Below are positions 47,279 to 57,038 of a stretch of DNA of 64,000 nucleotides, one piece after another (the first letter of the stretch is position 1; each line of letters begins with the position of its first letter). The notes under the pieces were generated by a model that was not told the DNA's origin, searched no databases, and saw only the letters and a list, made by a program, of their open reading frames with translations. Source of the DNA: Pseudomonas inefficax (GTDB lineage Bacteria; Pseudomonadota; Gammaproteobacteria; Pseudomonadales; Pseudomonadaceae). The stretch is from positions 62,001 to 126,000 of the forward strand of contig NZ_OPYN01000085.1 in the NCBI RefSeq assembly GCF_900277125.1, read 5' to 3'. The translations under genes and the position numbers were made by a program.

Positions 47279-47722
47279 TCAAGCCTGCGCGGGCAAGCTC
47301 ATATGCAGCAAGGGGAACGGTCGGCCTTCGCCATCCAGCGGTGAGCGGCCAGTCTGGATGAAGCCGTAATGCCGGTAGAACCCCACCGCCTGCGGGTTCT
47401 GCTCGTTGACATCGACGCTCATCACGCTGTGTTTCTGGCGGCCGAAATCCAGCAGCGCGCGCCCTATGCCTTGGCCGTGGTGCTCGGGTGCGACGAAAAG
47501 CATTTCCACGTGGTTGCCATTGAAGCCGATAAAGCCCAGCGGGCGGTCTTCTTTGTCAACCGCAACCCAGAGTTCGACGGCCTGAAAGTAGACGTCGCGC
47601 AGTTGTGGCAGCAGCGCGTCGATGTCGGAGGCTTGCAGAAAGTGGTGCGTGGCGCGCACGGCGCGCAGCCAGATATCGAGCAGTTGCGGGTGGTCTGCAG
47701 CGATGCTTTGGCGAATGATCAT
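47279..47722 (-). CDS. GNAT family N-acetyltransferase (YjaB-like)
   Basis: 147 aa. It starts MIIRQSIAADHPQLLDIWLRAVRATHHFL, typical of the YjaB group. The acetyl-CoA loop is MLFVAPEHHGQGIGRALLDF (about residues 74-93) and the C-terminal FYRHYGFIQTGRS motif is present. Substrate unknown. It lies 57 nt upstream of the GntR gene on the same strand and may be co-transcribed. Confidence 0.9.
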   Translation of the reverse strand: MIIRQSIAADHPQLLDIWLRAVRATHHFLQASDIDALLPQLRDVYFQAVELWVAVDKEDRPLGFIGFNGNHVEMLFVAPEHHGQGIGRALLDFGRQKHSVMSVDVNEQNPQAVGFYRHYGFIQTGRSPLDGEGRPFPLLHMSLPAQA

Positions 47723-48034
47723 GGAGTCGTGCCTGGCTGTATATGGTCGGGGCGGGAGGAAGAAAAAGGGTACCCGTATTGTGCGAGGCGGGGCAATGGA
47801 CGGTGGGGCAGGGCATCAGCTGATGTGTCGGCCGGGCCGGCCCTTTCGCGGGTAAACCCGCTCCCACAAGCAAGCACTGCCCTCAAGCCCGGCGCCGTAC
47901 CTGTGGGGGGCGCCATACCTGTGGGAGCGGCTTTAGCCGCGAACACCGGCGCAGCCGGTGCCATGCACCGCGTTGGATTCTTCGCGGCTGAAGCCGCTCC
48001 CACAGAGGTTGCGCAGATGCCTGGAAAACAGTGT
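47723..48034. other. Intergenic region GNAT/lysA
   Basis: 312 nt without a gene. The first part (47723-47832) is upstream sequence of the GNAT gene with no clear promoter. The rest is occupied by three REP units (annotated separately). Confidence 0.65.
47833..48006. repeat. REP triplet, mixed variants
   Basis: A GCGGGTAAACCCGC unit (about 47844-47870) is followed by a partial CCTGTGGGGGGCGCC remnant, then an inverted pair of the CGGCTTTAGCCGCG variant (47919-48006) around GGCGCAGCCGGTGCC. The outer copy is almost identical to that at 41428-41523. Confidence 0.85.
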
Positions 48035-49282
48035 CTAGAAGCCCGCCTCCAGGCCCAGCAGGTCCTGCACCGTCTGCCTGCGGCGAATCATCCGCAGCGC
48101 CCCATCTTCGATCAGGAACTCCGGCAGCAACGGCCGGCTGTTGTAGTTCGACGACATCGACGCGCCATAGGCCCCGGCGTCGTGGATCACCAGCAGGTCA
48201 CCCACCTGCGCCTGGGGCAGGTCATGTGGGGTCAGTTCCTGGTCATCCTGGGTAAATACATCACCCGACTCGCACAGCGGCCCGGCCACCACGGTCGGCT
48301 GCCGTGGGCGCTGCACCGGCTGGCCGTTGGCGTCCAGCAGGGTCATGCTGTGGTAGGCCCCGTACATCGCAGGGCGCATCAGGTCGTTGAAGCCGGCGTC
48401 GATCATGACGAAGGTATTGCGGCCCACCTGTTTCACGGCGCGTACCTCGGCCACCAGGTAGCCCGATTCCGCCACCAGGAAGCGCCCTGGCTCGATCTCC
48501 ATGCGCACGGGGTGGCCCAGCATCGCTTCGATTTCCTTGCGGGCCACGGCCCAGGTACGGGCGTAGCGTTGCAGGTCGACCGGCTTGTCGCTGCTGCGGT
48601 ACGGGGTGGAAAGCCCGCCGCCAATGGAGAACGCCTCGATGTCCACGCCCAGGCGGCCGATCAGCTCGATCATCGAGCGCGCCACTTGCTCCAGATGCTG
48701 GTAATCCACCCCAGAGCCGATGTGCATGTGTACCCCTACCAGGTGCAGGCCGTGGGTTTTCACACAGGCCAACGCTTCGCCCAGCTCTTCGTGCCAGATG
48801 CCGTGCTTGCTGTTCTCGCCGCCGGTGTTGGTCTTGCGGCTGTGGCCGTGACCGAAGCCGGGGTTGATGCGGATCCACACGCGGTGGCCGGGCGAGCGCT
48901 CACCCAGTTGGCGCAGCATGTCGATGGAGCCGGCGTTGACTTCGATCTTCGAGGCCACCACCCGCTCCAGAGTCGGCCGATCCAGCGCGTCGCAGGTAAG
49001 CACCACGCCGGCAGGGTCGCCATCCACGCTTGCACCCGCAGCAAAAGCCCGTTCCATTTCGCCCAGCGACACTGCGTCCAGCACCAGGCCGTGGGCGCGC
49101 ATCAGGCGCAGCACATGCAGGTTGGGGTTGGCCTTTTGGGCGAAGCGCACGGTGTCGAACACCTTCAGCTGTTCGACACGCTCGGCGATGGTGCCGGCGT
49201 CGTAGGCCCACAGCGGCGAGCCGTGCTGGCGGACAGCCTCGGCCAGAAGAGTGAAGGGTGCAGTCATGGCGGCGCTACTCAT
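48035..49282 (-). CDS. lysA: Diaminopimelate decarboxylase
   Basis: 415 aa from ATG 49282 (410 from ATG 49267). Fold-type III PLP enzyme that converts meso-DAP to lysine. PLP Lys is in RFAQKANPNLHVL, with HMHIGSG, the phosphate loop SIGGGLSTPY, EPGRFLVAESG and the active-site Cys in AGPLCESGD. It is divergent from a LysR-type gene, as with E. coli lysA/lysR. In P. putida another lysA normally lies beside dapF, so this is probably a LysR-controlled second copy (from memory). Confidence 0.94.
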   Translation of the reverse strand: MSSAAMTAPFTLLAEAVRQHGSPLWAYDAGTIAERVEQLKVFDTVRFAQKANPNLHVLRLMRAHGLVLDAVSLGEMERAFAAGASVDGDPAGVVLTCDALDRPTLERVVASKIEVNAGSIDMLRQLGERSPGHRVWIRINPGFGHGHSRKTNTGGENSKHGIWHEELGEALACVKTHGLHLVGVHMHIGSGVDYQHLEQVARSMIELIGRLGVDIEAFSIGGGLSTPYRSSDKPVDLQRYARTWAVARKEIEAMLGHPVRMEIEPGRFLVAESGYLVAEVRAVKQVGRNTFVMIDAGFNDLMRPAMYGAYHSMTLLDANGQPVQRPRQPTVVAGPLCESGDVFTQDDQELTPHDLPQAQVGDLLVIHDAGAYGASMSSNYNSRPLLPEFLIEDGALRMIRRRQTVQDLLGLEAGF

Positions 49283-49319
49283 ATAAAGAAGGCCATGAGG
49301 ATGAGCCAAAGCAGGAATT

Positions 49320-49363
49320 CAGAAAAATAGCTATTTTTCTGTCAGCCATTCATATCTGATATG
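49320..49363. promoter_or_regulatory. Palindromes in the lysA/lysR intergenic region
   Basis: A perfect 22-bp palindrome spans 49320-49341 (arm CAGAAAAATAG and its reverse complement). A second, CATATC-T-GATATG, spans 49351-49363 and includes the ATG of the LysR gene at 49361. LysR-type regulators bind T-N11-A dyads between divergent targets, so these are good candidates for activation of lysA and autorepression of lysR. Confidence 0.65.
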
Positions 49364-50296
49364 GCTATTGCCGACTTACCAGGTATCGCTGTGAAACTGT
49401 CCGTCCGCCATATCGAAGTGTTCCGCGCCATCATGGCCGCTGGCAGCGTCACCGGGGCTGCGCGCCTGCTGTTCACCTCGCAGCCAACCGTCAGCCGCGA
49501 ACTGGCGCGGCTGGAGCAGGTTACCGGGCTGAACCTGTTCGAGCGCGAAGGTGGCCGCCTGGTGGCGACGGCCCAGGCGCTGCTGTTGATCGAGGAGGTC
49601 GAGCGGGCTTACGTGGGGCTGGAGCGCATCGACCGCTTTGCCCAGGCCATCCGCAATTTCGAGCAGGGCCGGTTGGCCATTACCTGCCTGCCGCTGTTTT
49701 CCCAGACCTTGCTGCCCAAGGCTTGCCAGCGCTTTCACCAGCAGCACCGGGGCGTGAGCGTGAGTATCCTGGCGCAGGAGTCGCCGTTGCTGGAAGAATC
49801 ACTGGTGGCCCAGCAGCATGACCTGGGCCTGACCGAGGTCGAGCAGATACCGCGTGGCGCCTACGGCGAATTGCTGTTCAGTGCCAACATGGTGTGCGTG
49901 CTGCCCGACGGGCACCCGTTGCAGGCCAGGGCAGAGCTGGAATTGAGCGATTTCCACGAGGTCGACTTCATCAACCTGGCCAGCCTGGACACCTACCGGC
50001 AACGCCTGGACCAGCATTTTCGCGCGGCAGGGGTGAACCGCCGCACGGTCATCGAGACCACCAGCGCTGCCTCGGTCTGCGCCATGGTCAGGCAGGGCCT
50101 GGGGGTGGCGATCATCAACCCGCTGAGCGGCCTGGAGGCGGCGCAGGGCGGGTTGCCGATCCGGCGGTTGCGGGTGTCGGTGCCGTATCAGGTGATGCTG
50201 ATCAGGCCGGACCACCGGCCGGCGTCGGCGGCGGTGGAGCCGTTTTGTGAGGCGTTGCGGCAACAGGCCCAAGAGATGCAGGCGGCACTCATCTGA
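49361..50296 (+). CDS. lysR: LysR-family regulator, probable activator of lysA
   Basis: 311 aa. N-terminal HTH: LSVRHIEVFRAIMAAGSVTGAARLLFTSQPTVSRELARLEQ, followed by the linker helix and a substrate-binding domain (about residues 100-300) with PDGHPL and VRQGLGVAIINPL. ATG 49361 used; a GTG at 49391 (VKLSVRHIEVF) is a possible alternative. The divergent position to lysA and the domain type match E. coli LysR, which senses diaminopimelate. Confidence 0.88.
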   Translation: MAIADLPGIAVKLSVRHIEVFRAIMAAGSVTGAARLLFTSQPTVSRELARLEQVTGLNLFEREGGRLVATAQALLLIEEVERAYVGLERIDRFAQAIRNFEQGRLAITCLPLFSQTLLPKACQRFHQQHRGVSVSILAQESPLLEESLVAQQHDLGLTEVEQIPRGAYGELLFSANMVCVLPDGHPLQARAELELSDFHEVDFINLASLDTYRQRLDQHFRAAGVNRRTVIETTSAASVCAMVRQGLGVAIINPLSGLEAAQGGLPIRRLRVSVPYQVMLIRPDHRPASAAVEPFCEALRQQAQEMQAALI

Positions 50297-50324
50297 TGCC
50301 CTCTGAGCCACCGCGGCGCCTGCT

Positions 50325-50475
50325 TCCCGGGTAAACCCGGTCCCACAGGGATCGCGCAGGTTTCGGGTTTATGCGGTCCCTGTGGGAGCGGCCGTGGCCG
50401 CGAACACCGGCGTAGCCGGTGCCAGCCACCGCGTCGCCTGCTTCGCGGGCACGCCCGCTCCCACAGGGACCGCGC
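50325..50475. repeat. REP triplet
   Basis: A CCGGGTAAACCCGGTCCCAC variant (50327), then an inverted pair: GTGGGAGCGGCCGTGGCCGC (50382) and TTCGCGGGCACGCCCGCTCC (50441), with GGCGTAGCCGGTGCC between them. Occupies the gap between lysR and the small hypothetical gene. Confidence 0.85.
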
Positions 50476-50481
50476 AAGTGT

Positions 50482-50778
50482 TCAGATTTCGCAGACGAAG
50501 GTACCAGTCCCGGCCAGGATGTTCTCCAGGGTTTCTTTCACTTCATCCATGTCGCTCAACTCGCTGGTCAGGTTGATTTCCAGCACCTCATCGCCCTTCA
50601 GTGCGTCGCGGTCGCCGGCCGCCACCTCGATCAGCAGGCGCTTGGCGCTCAGGGTAACTTTCAGGCCATCCAGCGTCGACGGCTCGTCATCCAGGGTCAG
50701 GTCGACGGTGTCTTCGTCCGGGTAGCGGGTCAGCAGGAACATCTGACCCTTGTCGCTGTGGCAGCACAGGGTCGCCAT
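50482..50778 (-). CDS. Small conserved hypothetical protein
   Basis: 98 aa from ATG 50778 (GAGGA precedes it at about 9 nt); an ATG at 50835 would add 19 residues (MQINTALLFATPCDDEEDN). Acidic, predicted cytosolic, starting MATLCCHSDKGQMFLLTRYPDEDTV. No motif that I recognise apart from a CC pair near the start. Divergent from gdhB. Confidence 0.75.
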   Translation of the reverse strand: MATLCCHSDKGQMFLLTRYPDEDTVDLTLDDEPSTLDGLKVTLSAKRLLIEVAAGDRDALKGDEVLEINLTSELSDMDEVKETLENILAGTGTFVCEI

Positions 50779-51109
50779 GTTGTCTTCCTCGTCATCGCAA
50801 GGGGTGGCGAACAGCAGGGCAGTATTGATTTGCATGGACAAGGCTCGGATCAAAGGAAACGGAAGGGAATTCTGACAGTCTTGCCCACAGGCATAAACGT
50901 AAAGTTACCCCCCCTTGACCGAAATTGTCGCAGCGCTGCAAGCCTTGATGACCGATCAGTCGTTAAGCTTCGGCGAGCCCTGGGCGTGCCTGCGCACGTT
51001 CAACGCCTGGTTTTACCGTCCGCCTTGCCACGGGTTGGCTATCGTTGATCCGTACACGGCGCACGCAGCGACGCTTCAATTATTACAAAGCCCAAGCGGA
51101 GTACCACAG

Positions 51110-54100
51110 ATGGCGTTCTTCACCGCAGCCAGCAAAGCCGACTTCCAGCATCAACTGCAAGCGGCCCTGGCGCAGCACATCAGCGAACAGTCCCTGCCAC
51201 AAGTTGCGCTGTTCGCCGAGCAGTTCTTCGGCATCATCTCTCTGGACGAACTCACCCAGCGCAGGCTTTCCGACCTGGCCGGCTGCACCCTGTCAGCCTG
51301 GCGCATTATCGAGCGTTTCGACCCCGAATACCCGCAAGTACGGGTGTACAACCCCGACTACGAACGCAATGGCTGGCAATCGACCCACAGCGTGGTCGAA
51401 GTGCTGCACCACGACCTGCCGTTCCTGGTCGACTCGGTACGCACCGAGCTCAACCGCCGCGGTTACAGCATCCACACCCTGCAGACCACCGTGCTCAGCG
51501 TGCGCCGCGGCGCCAAGGGCGAGCTGCTGGAACTGCTGCCCAAGGGCACCCAGGGCGAGGGCGTACGCCATGAGTCGCTGATGTACCTGGAGATCGACCG
51601 TTGCGCCAATGCCGCCGAACTGACGGTACTGGCCCGCGAGATCGAGCAGGTGCTGGCCGAGGTGCGGGTGGTGGTGGCCGACTTCGAACCGATGAAGGCC
51701 AAGCTGCGTGAAGTGGTGGCGGAGGTGGAGCAGACCGCCTTTGGCCCGGCGCACCACGAAAAGGGCGAGGTCAAGGCGTTTCTCGAGTGGCTGCTGGACA
51801 ACCACTTCACCTTCCTGGGCTACGAAGAATTCACCGTCAAGGGCGACGCCGATGGCGGCCAGATGGTCTACGACGAGCAGTCGTTCCTCGGCCTGCCGCG
51901 CCGCTTGCGCGTGGGCCTGACGAGCGATGAGCTGCGCATCGAAGACTACGCCGTGGCCTACCTCAACGAACCGTTGCTGCTGTCGTTCGCCAAGGCTGCC
52001 CTGCCAAGCCGCGTACACCGCCCGGCGTACCCGGACTACGTGTCGATCCGCCAGCTGGACGCCGATGGCAAGGTGATCAAGGAACACCGCTTCATGGGCT
52101 TGTACACCTCGTCGGTGTACGGTGAAAGCGTGCATGCCATCCCTTATATCCGGCAGAAGGTCACCGAAGTCGAGCGCCGCTCGGGCTTCGATCCCAAGGC
52201 CCACCTGGGCAAGGAACTGGCCCAGGTGCTGGAAGTGTTGCCGCGCGACGACCTGTTCCAGACCCCGGTCGACGAGCTGTTCAGCACCGTCATGTCGATC
52301 GTGCAGATCCAGGAACGCAACAAGATCCGCGTGTTCCTGCGCAAGGACCCGTACGGCCGCTTCTGCTACTGCCTGGCCTATGTACCGCGGGAAATCTACT
52401 CCACCGAAGTGCGGCAGAAGATCCAGCAGGTGCTGATGGAGCGCCTGAAGGCCAGCGACTGCGAGTTCTGGACCTTCTTCTCCGAATCGGTGCTGGCCCG
52501 TGTGCAGCTGATTCTGCGGGTAGACCCGAAAAACCGTATCGACATCGACCCGCAGCAGCTGGAACGCGAAGTGATCCAGGCCTGCCGCTCGTGGCATGAC
52601 GACTACTCGGCGCTGGTGATCGAGAACTTCGGCGAAGCCCAGGGCACCAACATCCTCGCCGACTTCCCCAAAGGTTTCCCGGCCGGCTACCGCGAGCGCT
52701 TCGCCGCGCACTCGGCAGTGGTCGACCTGCAGCACGTGCTGAACCTGTCGGAAAGCAAGCCGCTGGCGATGAGCTTCTACCAGCCGCTGACCCAGGTCGG
52801 CGAGCGCACCCTGCACTGCAAGCTGTACCACGCCGACACGCCGCTGGCGCTGTCCGACGTGCTGCCGATCCTGGAGAACCTTGGCCTGCGCGTGCTCGGC
52901 GAGTTCCCGTACCGCCTGCGCCATGCCAATGGCCGCGGCTACTGGATCCACGACTTCGCCTTCACCTACAGCGAAGGCCTGAGCCTGGACATCCAGCAGC
53001 TCAACGACACCCTGCAGGACGCCTTCATCCACATCGTCCGCGGCGATGCCGAAAACGACGCCTTCAACCGCCTGGTGCTCACCGCCGGCCTGCCATGGCG
53101 TGACGTGGCGCTGCTGCGTGCCTACGCCCGTTACCTGAAGCAGATTCGCCTGGGCTTCGATCTGGGCTACATCGCCAGCACCCTGAACAACCACACCGAC
53201 ATCGCCCGCGAGCTGACCCGGTTGTTCAAGACCCGCTTCTACCTGGCGCGCAAGCTCACCCAGGAGGACCTGGATGACAAGCAGCTGCGCCTGGAGCAAG
53301 CCATCCTGACCGCGCTGGACGACGTGCAGGTGCTCAACGAAGACCGCATCCTGCGCCGCTACCTGGACCTGATCAAGGCCACCCTGCGCACCAACTTCTA
53401 CCAGCCGGACGCCAACGGCCTCAACAAGTCGTACTTCAGCTTCAAGTTCAACCCCAAGTTGATCCCCGAGCTGCCCAAACCTGTGCCAAAGTTCGAGATC
53501 TTCGTCTACTCGCCACGTGTGGAGGGCGTGCACCTGCGCTTTGGCAACGTGGCCCGCGGTGGCCTGCGCTGGTCCGACCGCGAGGAAGACTTCCGCACCG
53601 AGGTGCTGGGCCTGGTCAAAGCCCAGCAGGTGAAGAACTCGGTCATCGTGCCGGTCGGCGCCAAGGGCGGCTTCCTGCCGCGCCGCCTGCCGCTGGGCGG
53701 CAGCCGTGACGAGATCGCCGCCGAGGGCGTGGCGTGCTACCGCATCTTCATTTCCGGCCTGCTCGACATCACCGACAACCTCAAGGACGGTGGCGTGGTG
53801 CCGCCGGCCAACGTGGTACGCCATGACGATGACGACCCGTACCTGGTGGTGGCGGCCGACAAGGGCACCGCGACCTTCTCGGACATCGCCAACGGCATCG
53901 CCATCGACTACGGCTTCTGGCTGGGCGACGCCTTCGCCTCGGGCGGTTCGGCCGGTTACGACCACAAGAAGATGGGCATTACCGCGCGCGGCGCGTGGGT
54001 GGGCGTACAGCGCCACTTCCGCGAGCGCGGCATCAATGTGCAGGAAGACCCGATCACCGTCATTGGCGTCGGCGACATGGCCGGCGATGTGTTCGGCAAC

Positions 54101-55975
54101 GGCCTGCTGATGTCCGACAAGCTGCAACTGGTGGCGGCGTTCAACCACCTGCACATCTTCATCGACCCGAATCCGGAGCCAGCCGCAAGCTTTGCCGAAC
54201 GCAAGCGCCTGTTCGACCTGCCGCGCTCGGCCTGGAGCGACTACGACACCAGCATCATGTCCGAAGGCGGCGGGATCTTCCCGCGCAGTGCCAAGAGCAT
54301 CGCCATCAGCCCGCAGATGAAAGAGCGCTTCGCCATCGACGCTGACCGCCTGACCCCGACCGAGCTGCTCAATGCGCTGCTCAAGGCACCGGTAGACCTG
54401 CTGTGGAACGGTGGCATCGGTACCTACGTCAAGGCCAGCACCGAGAGCCATGCCGATGTCGGCGACAAGGCCAACGACGCGCTGCGGGTCAATGGCAACG
54501 AATTGCGCTGCAAGGTGGTGGGCGAGGGCGGCAACCTGGGCATGACCCAGCTTGGCCGGGTCGAGTTCGGCCTGCATGGCGGCGCCACCAACACCGACTT
54601 CATCGACAACGCTGGCGGCGTGGACTGCTCCGACCACGAGGTCAACATCAAGATCCTGCTCAACGAAGTGGTGCAGGGTGGCGACATGACCGAGAAGCAG
54701 CGCAACCAGCTGCTGGGCAGCATGACCGACGAAGTGGCCGGCCTGGTGCTGGGCAACAACTACAAGCAGACCCAGGCGTTGTCGCTGGCGGCACGTCGTG
54801 CCCGCGAGCGCATTGCCGAGTACAAGCGCCTGATGGCCGACCTGGAGGCCCGTGGCAAGCTGGACCGCGCCATCGAGTTCCTGCCGTCCGAGGAGCAATT
54901 GGCCGAGCGCCTGGCCGCCGGCCAGGGCCTGACCCGCGCCGAGCTGTCGGTGCTGATCTCGTATAGCAAGATCGACCTCAAGGAACAGCTGCTCAAGTCG
55001 CTGGTGCCGGACGACGACTACCTGACCCGCGACATGGAAACCGCCTTCCCGCCGTCGCTGGTCAGCAAGTTCGCCGAGTCCATGCGCCGTCACCGCCTGA
55101 AGCGCGAGATCGTCAGCACCCAGATCGCCAACGACCTGGTCAACAACATGGGCATCACCTTCGTCCAGCGCCTGAAGGAGTCGACCGGCATGAGCCCGGC
55201 CAACGTGGCCGGGGCCTATGTGATCGTGCGCGACATCTTCCACCTGCCGCACTGGTTCCGCCAGATCGAGGCACTGGACTACCAGGTGCCGGCGGAAATC
55301 CAGCTGACCCTGATGGACGAGCTGATGCGCCTGGGCCGCCGTGCCACCCGCTGGTTCCTGCGCAGCCGCCGCAACGAGCAGGACGCCGGGCGTGACACCG
55401 CGCACTTCGGGCCGAAGATCGCACAACTGGGGCTCAAGCTCGACGAGTTGCTCGAGGGCCCGACCCGCGAGCGCTGGATGGTGCGCTACCAGAGCTTCGT
55501 CGACGCCGGTGTGCCGGAGTTGCTGGCGCGCATGGTGGCTGGCACCAGCCATCTGTACACCCTGCTGCCGATCATCGAGGCGGCGGATGTCACCGGCCAT
55601 GAGCCGGCGCAGGTGGCCAAGGCGTTCTTCGCCGTGGGCAGCGCGCTGGACCTGACCTGGTACCTGCAGGAAATCAGCAACCTGCCGGTGGAGAACAACT
55701 GGCAGGCGCTGGCCCGCGAGGCCTTCCGCGACGACATCGACCTGCAGCAGCGGGCGATCACCATCTCGGTATTGCAGATGGCCGATGCGCCGGAAGACAT
55801 GGACGCCCGCGTGGCGCTGTGGGCCGAGCAGCACCGGGTGATGGTGGAACGCTGGCGCGCCATGCTGGATGACCTGCGCAATGCCACCGGTACCGACTAT
55901 GCGATGTACGCGGTGGCCAACCGCGAGCTGGTCGACCTGGCCATGAGCGGGCAGGCGGCGGTGGTGCCGTCCTGA
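51110..55975 (+). CDS. gdhB: NAD-specific glutamate dehydrogenase, large 180-kDa type
   Basis: 1621 aa, the Bac_GDH/GdhB class (P. aeruginosa 1620). It oxidises glutamate to 2-oxoglutarate with NAD+ and is allosterically regulated (arginine activation in P. aeruginosa). N-terminal about 700 residues hold ACT-like regulatory domains. The catalytic core contains GGLRWSDREEDFRTEVLGLVKAQQ (about residues 805-835), VPVGAKGG and the NAD fold VIGVGDMAGDVFGNG. I chose the ATG at 51110 (MAFFTAASKADFQ); the frame is open from 50915, but the extra 65 codons are not typical of the family. A strong terminator follows. Confidence 0.96.
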   Translation: MAFFTAASKADFQHQLQAALAQHISEQSLPQVALFAEQFFGIISLDELTQRRLSDLAGCTLSAWRIIERFDPEYPQVRVYNPDYERNGWQSTHSVVEVLHHDLPFLVDSVRTELNRRGYSIHTLQTTVLSVRRGAKGELLELLPKGTQGEGVRHESLMYLEIDRCANAAELTVLAREIEQVLAEVRVVVADFEPMKAKLREVVAEVEQTAFGPAHHEKGEVKAFLEWLLDNHFTFLGYEEFTVKGDADGGQMVYDEQSFLGLPRRLRVGLTSDELRIEDYAVAYLNEPLLLSFAKAALPSRVHRPAYPDYVSIRQLDADGKVIKEHRFMGLYTSSVYGESVHAIPYIRQKVTEVERRSGFDPKAHLGKELAQVLEVLPRDDLFQTPVDELFSTVMSIVQIQERNKIRVFLRKDPYGRFCYCLAYVPREIYSTEVRQKIQQVLMERLKASDCEFWTFFSESVLARVQLILRVDPKNRIDIDPQQLEREVIQACRSWHDDYSALVIENFGEAQGTNILADFPKGFPAGYRERFAAHSAVVDLQHVLNLSESKPLAMSFYQPLTQVGERTLHCKLYHADTPLALSDVLPILENLGLRVLGEFPYRLRHANGRGYWIHDFAFTYSEGLSLDIQQLNDTLQDAFIHIVRGDAENDAFNRLVLTAGLPWRDVALLRAYARYLKQIRLGFDLGYIASTLNNHTDIARELTRLFKTRFYLARKLTQEDLDDKQLRLEQAILTALDDVQVLNEDRILRRYLDLIKATLRTNFYQPDANGLNKSYFSFKFNPKLIPELPKPVPKFEIFVYSPRVEGVHLRFGNVARGGLRWSDREEDFRTEVLGLVKAQQVKNSVIVPVGAKGGFLPRRLPLGGSRDEIAAEGVACYRIFISGLLDITDNLKDGGVVPPANVVRHDDDDPYLVVAADKGTATFSDIANGIAIDYGFWLGDAFASGGSAGYDHKKMGITARGAWVGVQRHFRERGINVQEDPITVIGVGDMAGDVFGNGLLMSDKLQLVAAFNHLHIFIDPNPEPAASFAERKRLFDLPRSAWSDYDTSIMSEGGGIFPRSAKSIAISPQMKERFAIDADRLTPTELLNALLKAPVDLLWNGGIGTYVKASTESHADVGDKANDALRVNGNELRCKVVGEGGNLGMTQLGRVEFGLHGGATNTDFIDNAGGVDCSDHEVNIKILLNEVVQGGDMTEKQRNQLLGSMTDEVAGLVLGNNYKQTQALSLAARRARERIAEYKRLMADLEARGKLDRAIEFLPSEEQLAERLAAGQGLTRAELSVLISYSKIDLKEQLLKSLVPDDDYLTRDMETAFPPSLVSKFAESMRRHRLKREIVSTQIANDLVNNMGITFVQRLKESTGMSPANVAGAYVIVRDIFHLPHWFRQIEALDYQVPAEIQLTLMDELMRLGRRATRWFLRSRRNEQDAGRDTAHFGPKIAQLGLKLDELLEGPTRERWMVRYQSFVDAGVPELLARMVAGTSHLYTLLPIIEAADVTGHEPAQVAKAFFAVGSALDLTWYLQEISNLPVENNWQALAREAFRDDIDLQQRAITISVLQMADAPEDMDARVALWAEQHRVMVERWRAMLDDLRNATGTDYAMYAVANRELVDLAMSGQAAVVPS

Positions 55976-55996
55976 GCTTCATGAGGCGGTAAAAGA

Positions 55997-56027
55997 AAGC
56001 CCCGGCAGTTATGCCGGGGCTTTTTTT
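55997..56027 (+). terminator. Rho-independent terminator of gdhB
   Basis: Stem AAGCCCCGGCA-GTTA-TGCCGGGGCTT followed by a run of T residues, 22 nt after the gdhB stop. GC-rich stem with short loop and T7 tail. Confidence 0.93.
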
Positions 56028-56038
56028 GTATTCCTGTG

Positions 56039-56140
56039 CTGGCCTCTTCGCGGGCATGCCCGCTCCCACAGGTCCCCACCGACCTTGAGTCTTGTGCGAT
56101 ACCTGTGGGAGCGGGCGCGCCCGCGAAGAGGCCGGTACAG
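56039..56140. repeat. REP pair, GCGGGC variant
   Basis: GGCCTCTTCGCGGGCATGCC plus CGCTCCCACAGG, and the inverted copy CCTGTGGGAGCGGGCGCGCC plus CGCGAAGAGGCC, between the gdhB terminator and the ppsR 3' end. Confidence 0.9.
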
Positions 56141-56142
56141 GC

Positions 56143-56961
56143 TTACTTGAACCTGCGCTCCACCCCTTTTTCCACCAGGATCTTTGCCGAAATCTCTTCC
56201 ACGGAAAAATGCGTGGAATTGATGTTGGGAATGTTCTCCCGGCGGAACAGGCTTTCCACCTCGCGCACTTCGAACTCGCACTGGGCAAAGCTGGAATAGC
56301 GGCTGTTGGGCTTGCGCTCATGGCGGATGGCGGTCAGCCGGTCCGGGTCGATGGTCAGGCCGAACAGCTTGTTGTGGTGCTTTTTCAGCACCGCCGGCAG
56401 CTGCAGGCGCTCCATGTCGTCCTCGGTCAGCGGGTAGTTGGCGGCGCGGATGCCGAACTGCATGGCCATGTACAGGCAGGTGGGGGTCTTGCCGCAGCGC
56501 GATACGCCTACCAGGATCAGGTCGGCCTTGTCGTAGTAGTGGGTCCGCGCGCCATCGTCGTTGTCCAGGGCGAAATTCACCGCCTCGATGCGTTCCATGT
56601 AGTTGGAATTGCCGCCGATGGAGTGCGATTTGCCGACGGAATACGACGAATGGGCAGTCAATTCCTGCTCAAGCGGGGACAAAAACGAAGAAAAGATGTC
56701 GATCATGAAGCCATTCGAGGTCGCCAGGATTTCACGGATGTCCTGATTGACGATGGTGTCGAAGATGATCGGGCGTACACCATCGCGCTCGGCCGCAGCG
56801 TTGATTTGCTGGACCATGGTCCGTGCCTTTTCCGGCGAATCGATGTAGGGGCGGGTGAATTTATTGAACGGAATGCTCTCGAATTGAGCGAGCAGACTCT
56901 GGCCCAGGGTTTCGGCAGTGATGCCGGTGCCGTCGGAGATGAAGAACGCGGTTCGTTTCAT
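56143..56961 (-). CDS. ppsR: PEP synthase regulatory protein (bifunctional kinase/pyrophosphorylase)
   Basis: 272 aa DUF299/PSRP protein. It inactivates PEP synthase by ADP-dependent Thr phosphorylation and reactivates it by phosphate-dependent dephosphorylation. It starts [20 protein letters not shown]. The P-loop-like GVSRCGKT is at residues 152-159, followed by [11 protein letters not shown], both conserved. It is divergent from ppsA, its substrate, as in E. coli and other Pseudomonas. ATG at 56961 chosen on homology. Confidence 0.96.
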   Translation of the reverse strand: MKRTAFFISDGTGITAETLGQSLLAQFESIPFNKFTRPYIDSPEKARTMVQQINAAAERDGVRPIIFDTIVNQDIREILATSNGFMIDIFSSFLSPLEQELTAHSSYSVGKSHSIGGNSNYMERIEAVNFALDNDDGARTHYYDKADLILVGVSRCGKTPTCLYMAMQFGIRAANYPLTEDDMERLQLPAVLKKHHNKLFGLTIDPDRLTAIRHERKPNSRYSSFAQCEFEVREVESLFRRENIPNINSTHFSVEEISAKILVEKGVERRFK

Positions 56962-57007
56962 TTGCGATCTGGGCCTTAAGCTGATGACGTTTTCTGGATA
57001 TGATAAG

Positions 57008-57038
57008 TTCGGTTTGCCGAATGCGGCTGTCGGCATTC
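57008..57038. promoter_or_regulatory. Overlapping dyads between ppsR and ppsA
   Basis: TTCGG-TTTG-CCGAA (57008-57021) overlaps GAATGC-N8-GCATTC (57019-57038). Both lie in the 177-nt divergent region and could be operators or a leader hairpin of ppsA. No known motif (HexR, FruR) was matched. Confidence 0.45.

Noticed and set aside
50915..51109. In-frame 65-codon extension of gdhB
   Set aside because: The open frame continues upstream, but the extra residues do not resemble the family N terminus, and the ATG at 51110 gives the usual 1621 aa.
51293..55834. 1513-codon open frame antisense to gdhB
   Set aside because: High-GC shadow frame: residues are biased to H, Q, R, V and G, no domain is recognisable, and the sense gene is a clear GdhB. 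The same applies to the long antisense frames at 6746-8938, 15495-18260, 19369-21930, 42976-44904, 57043-59622 and 60784-63693.
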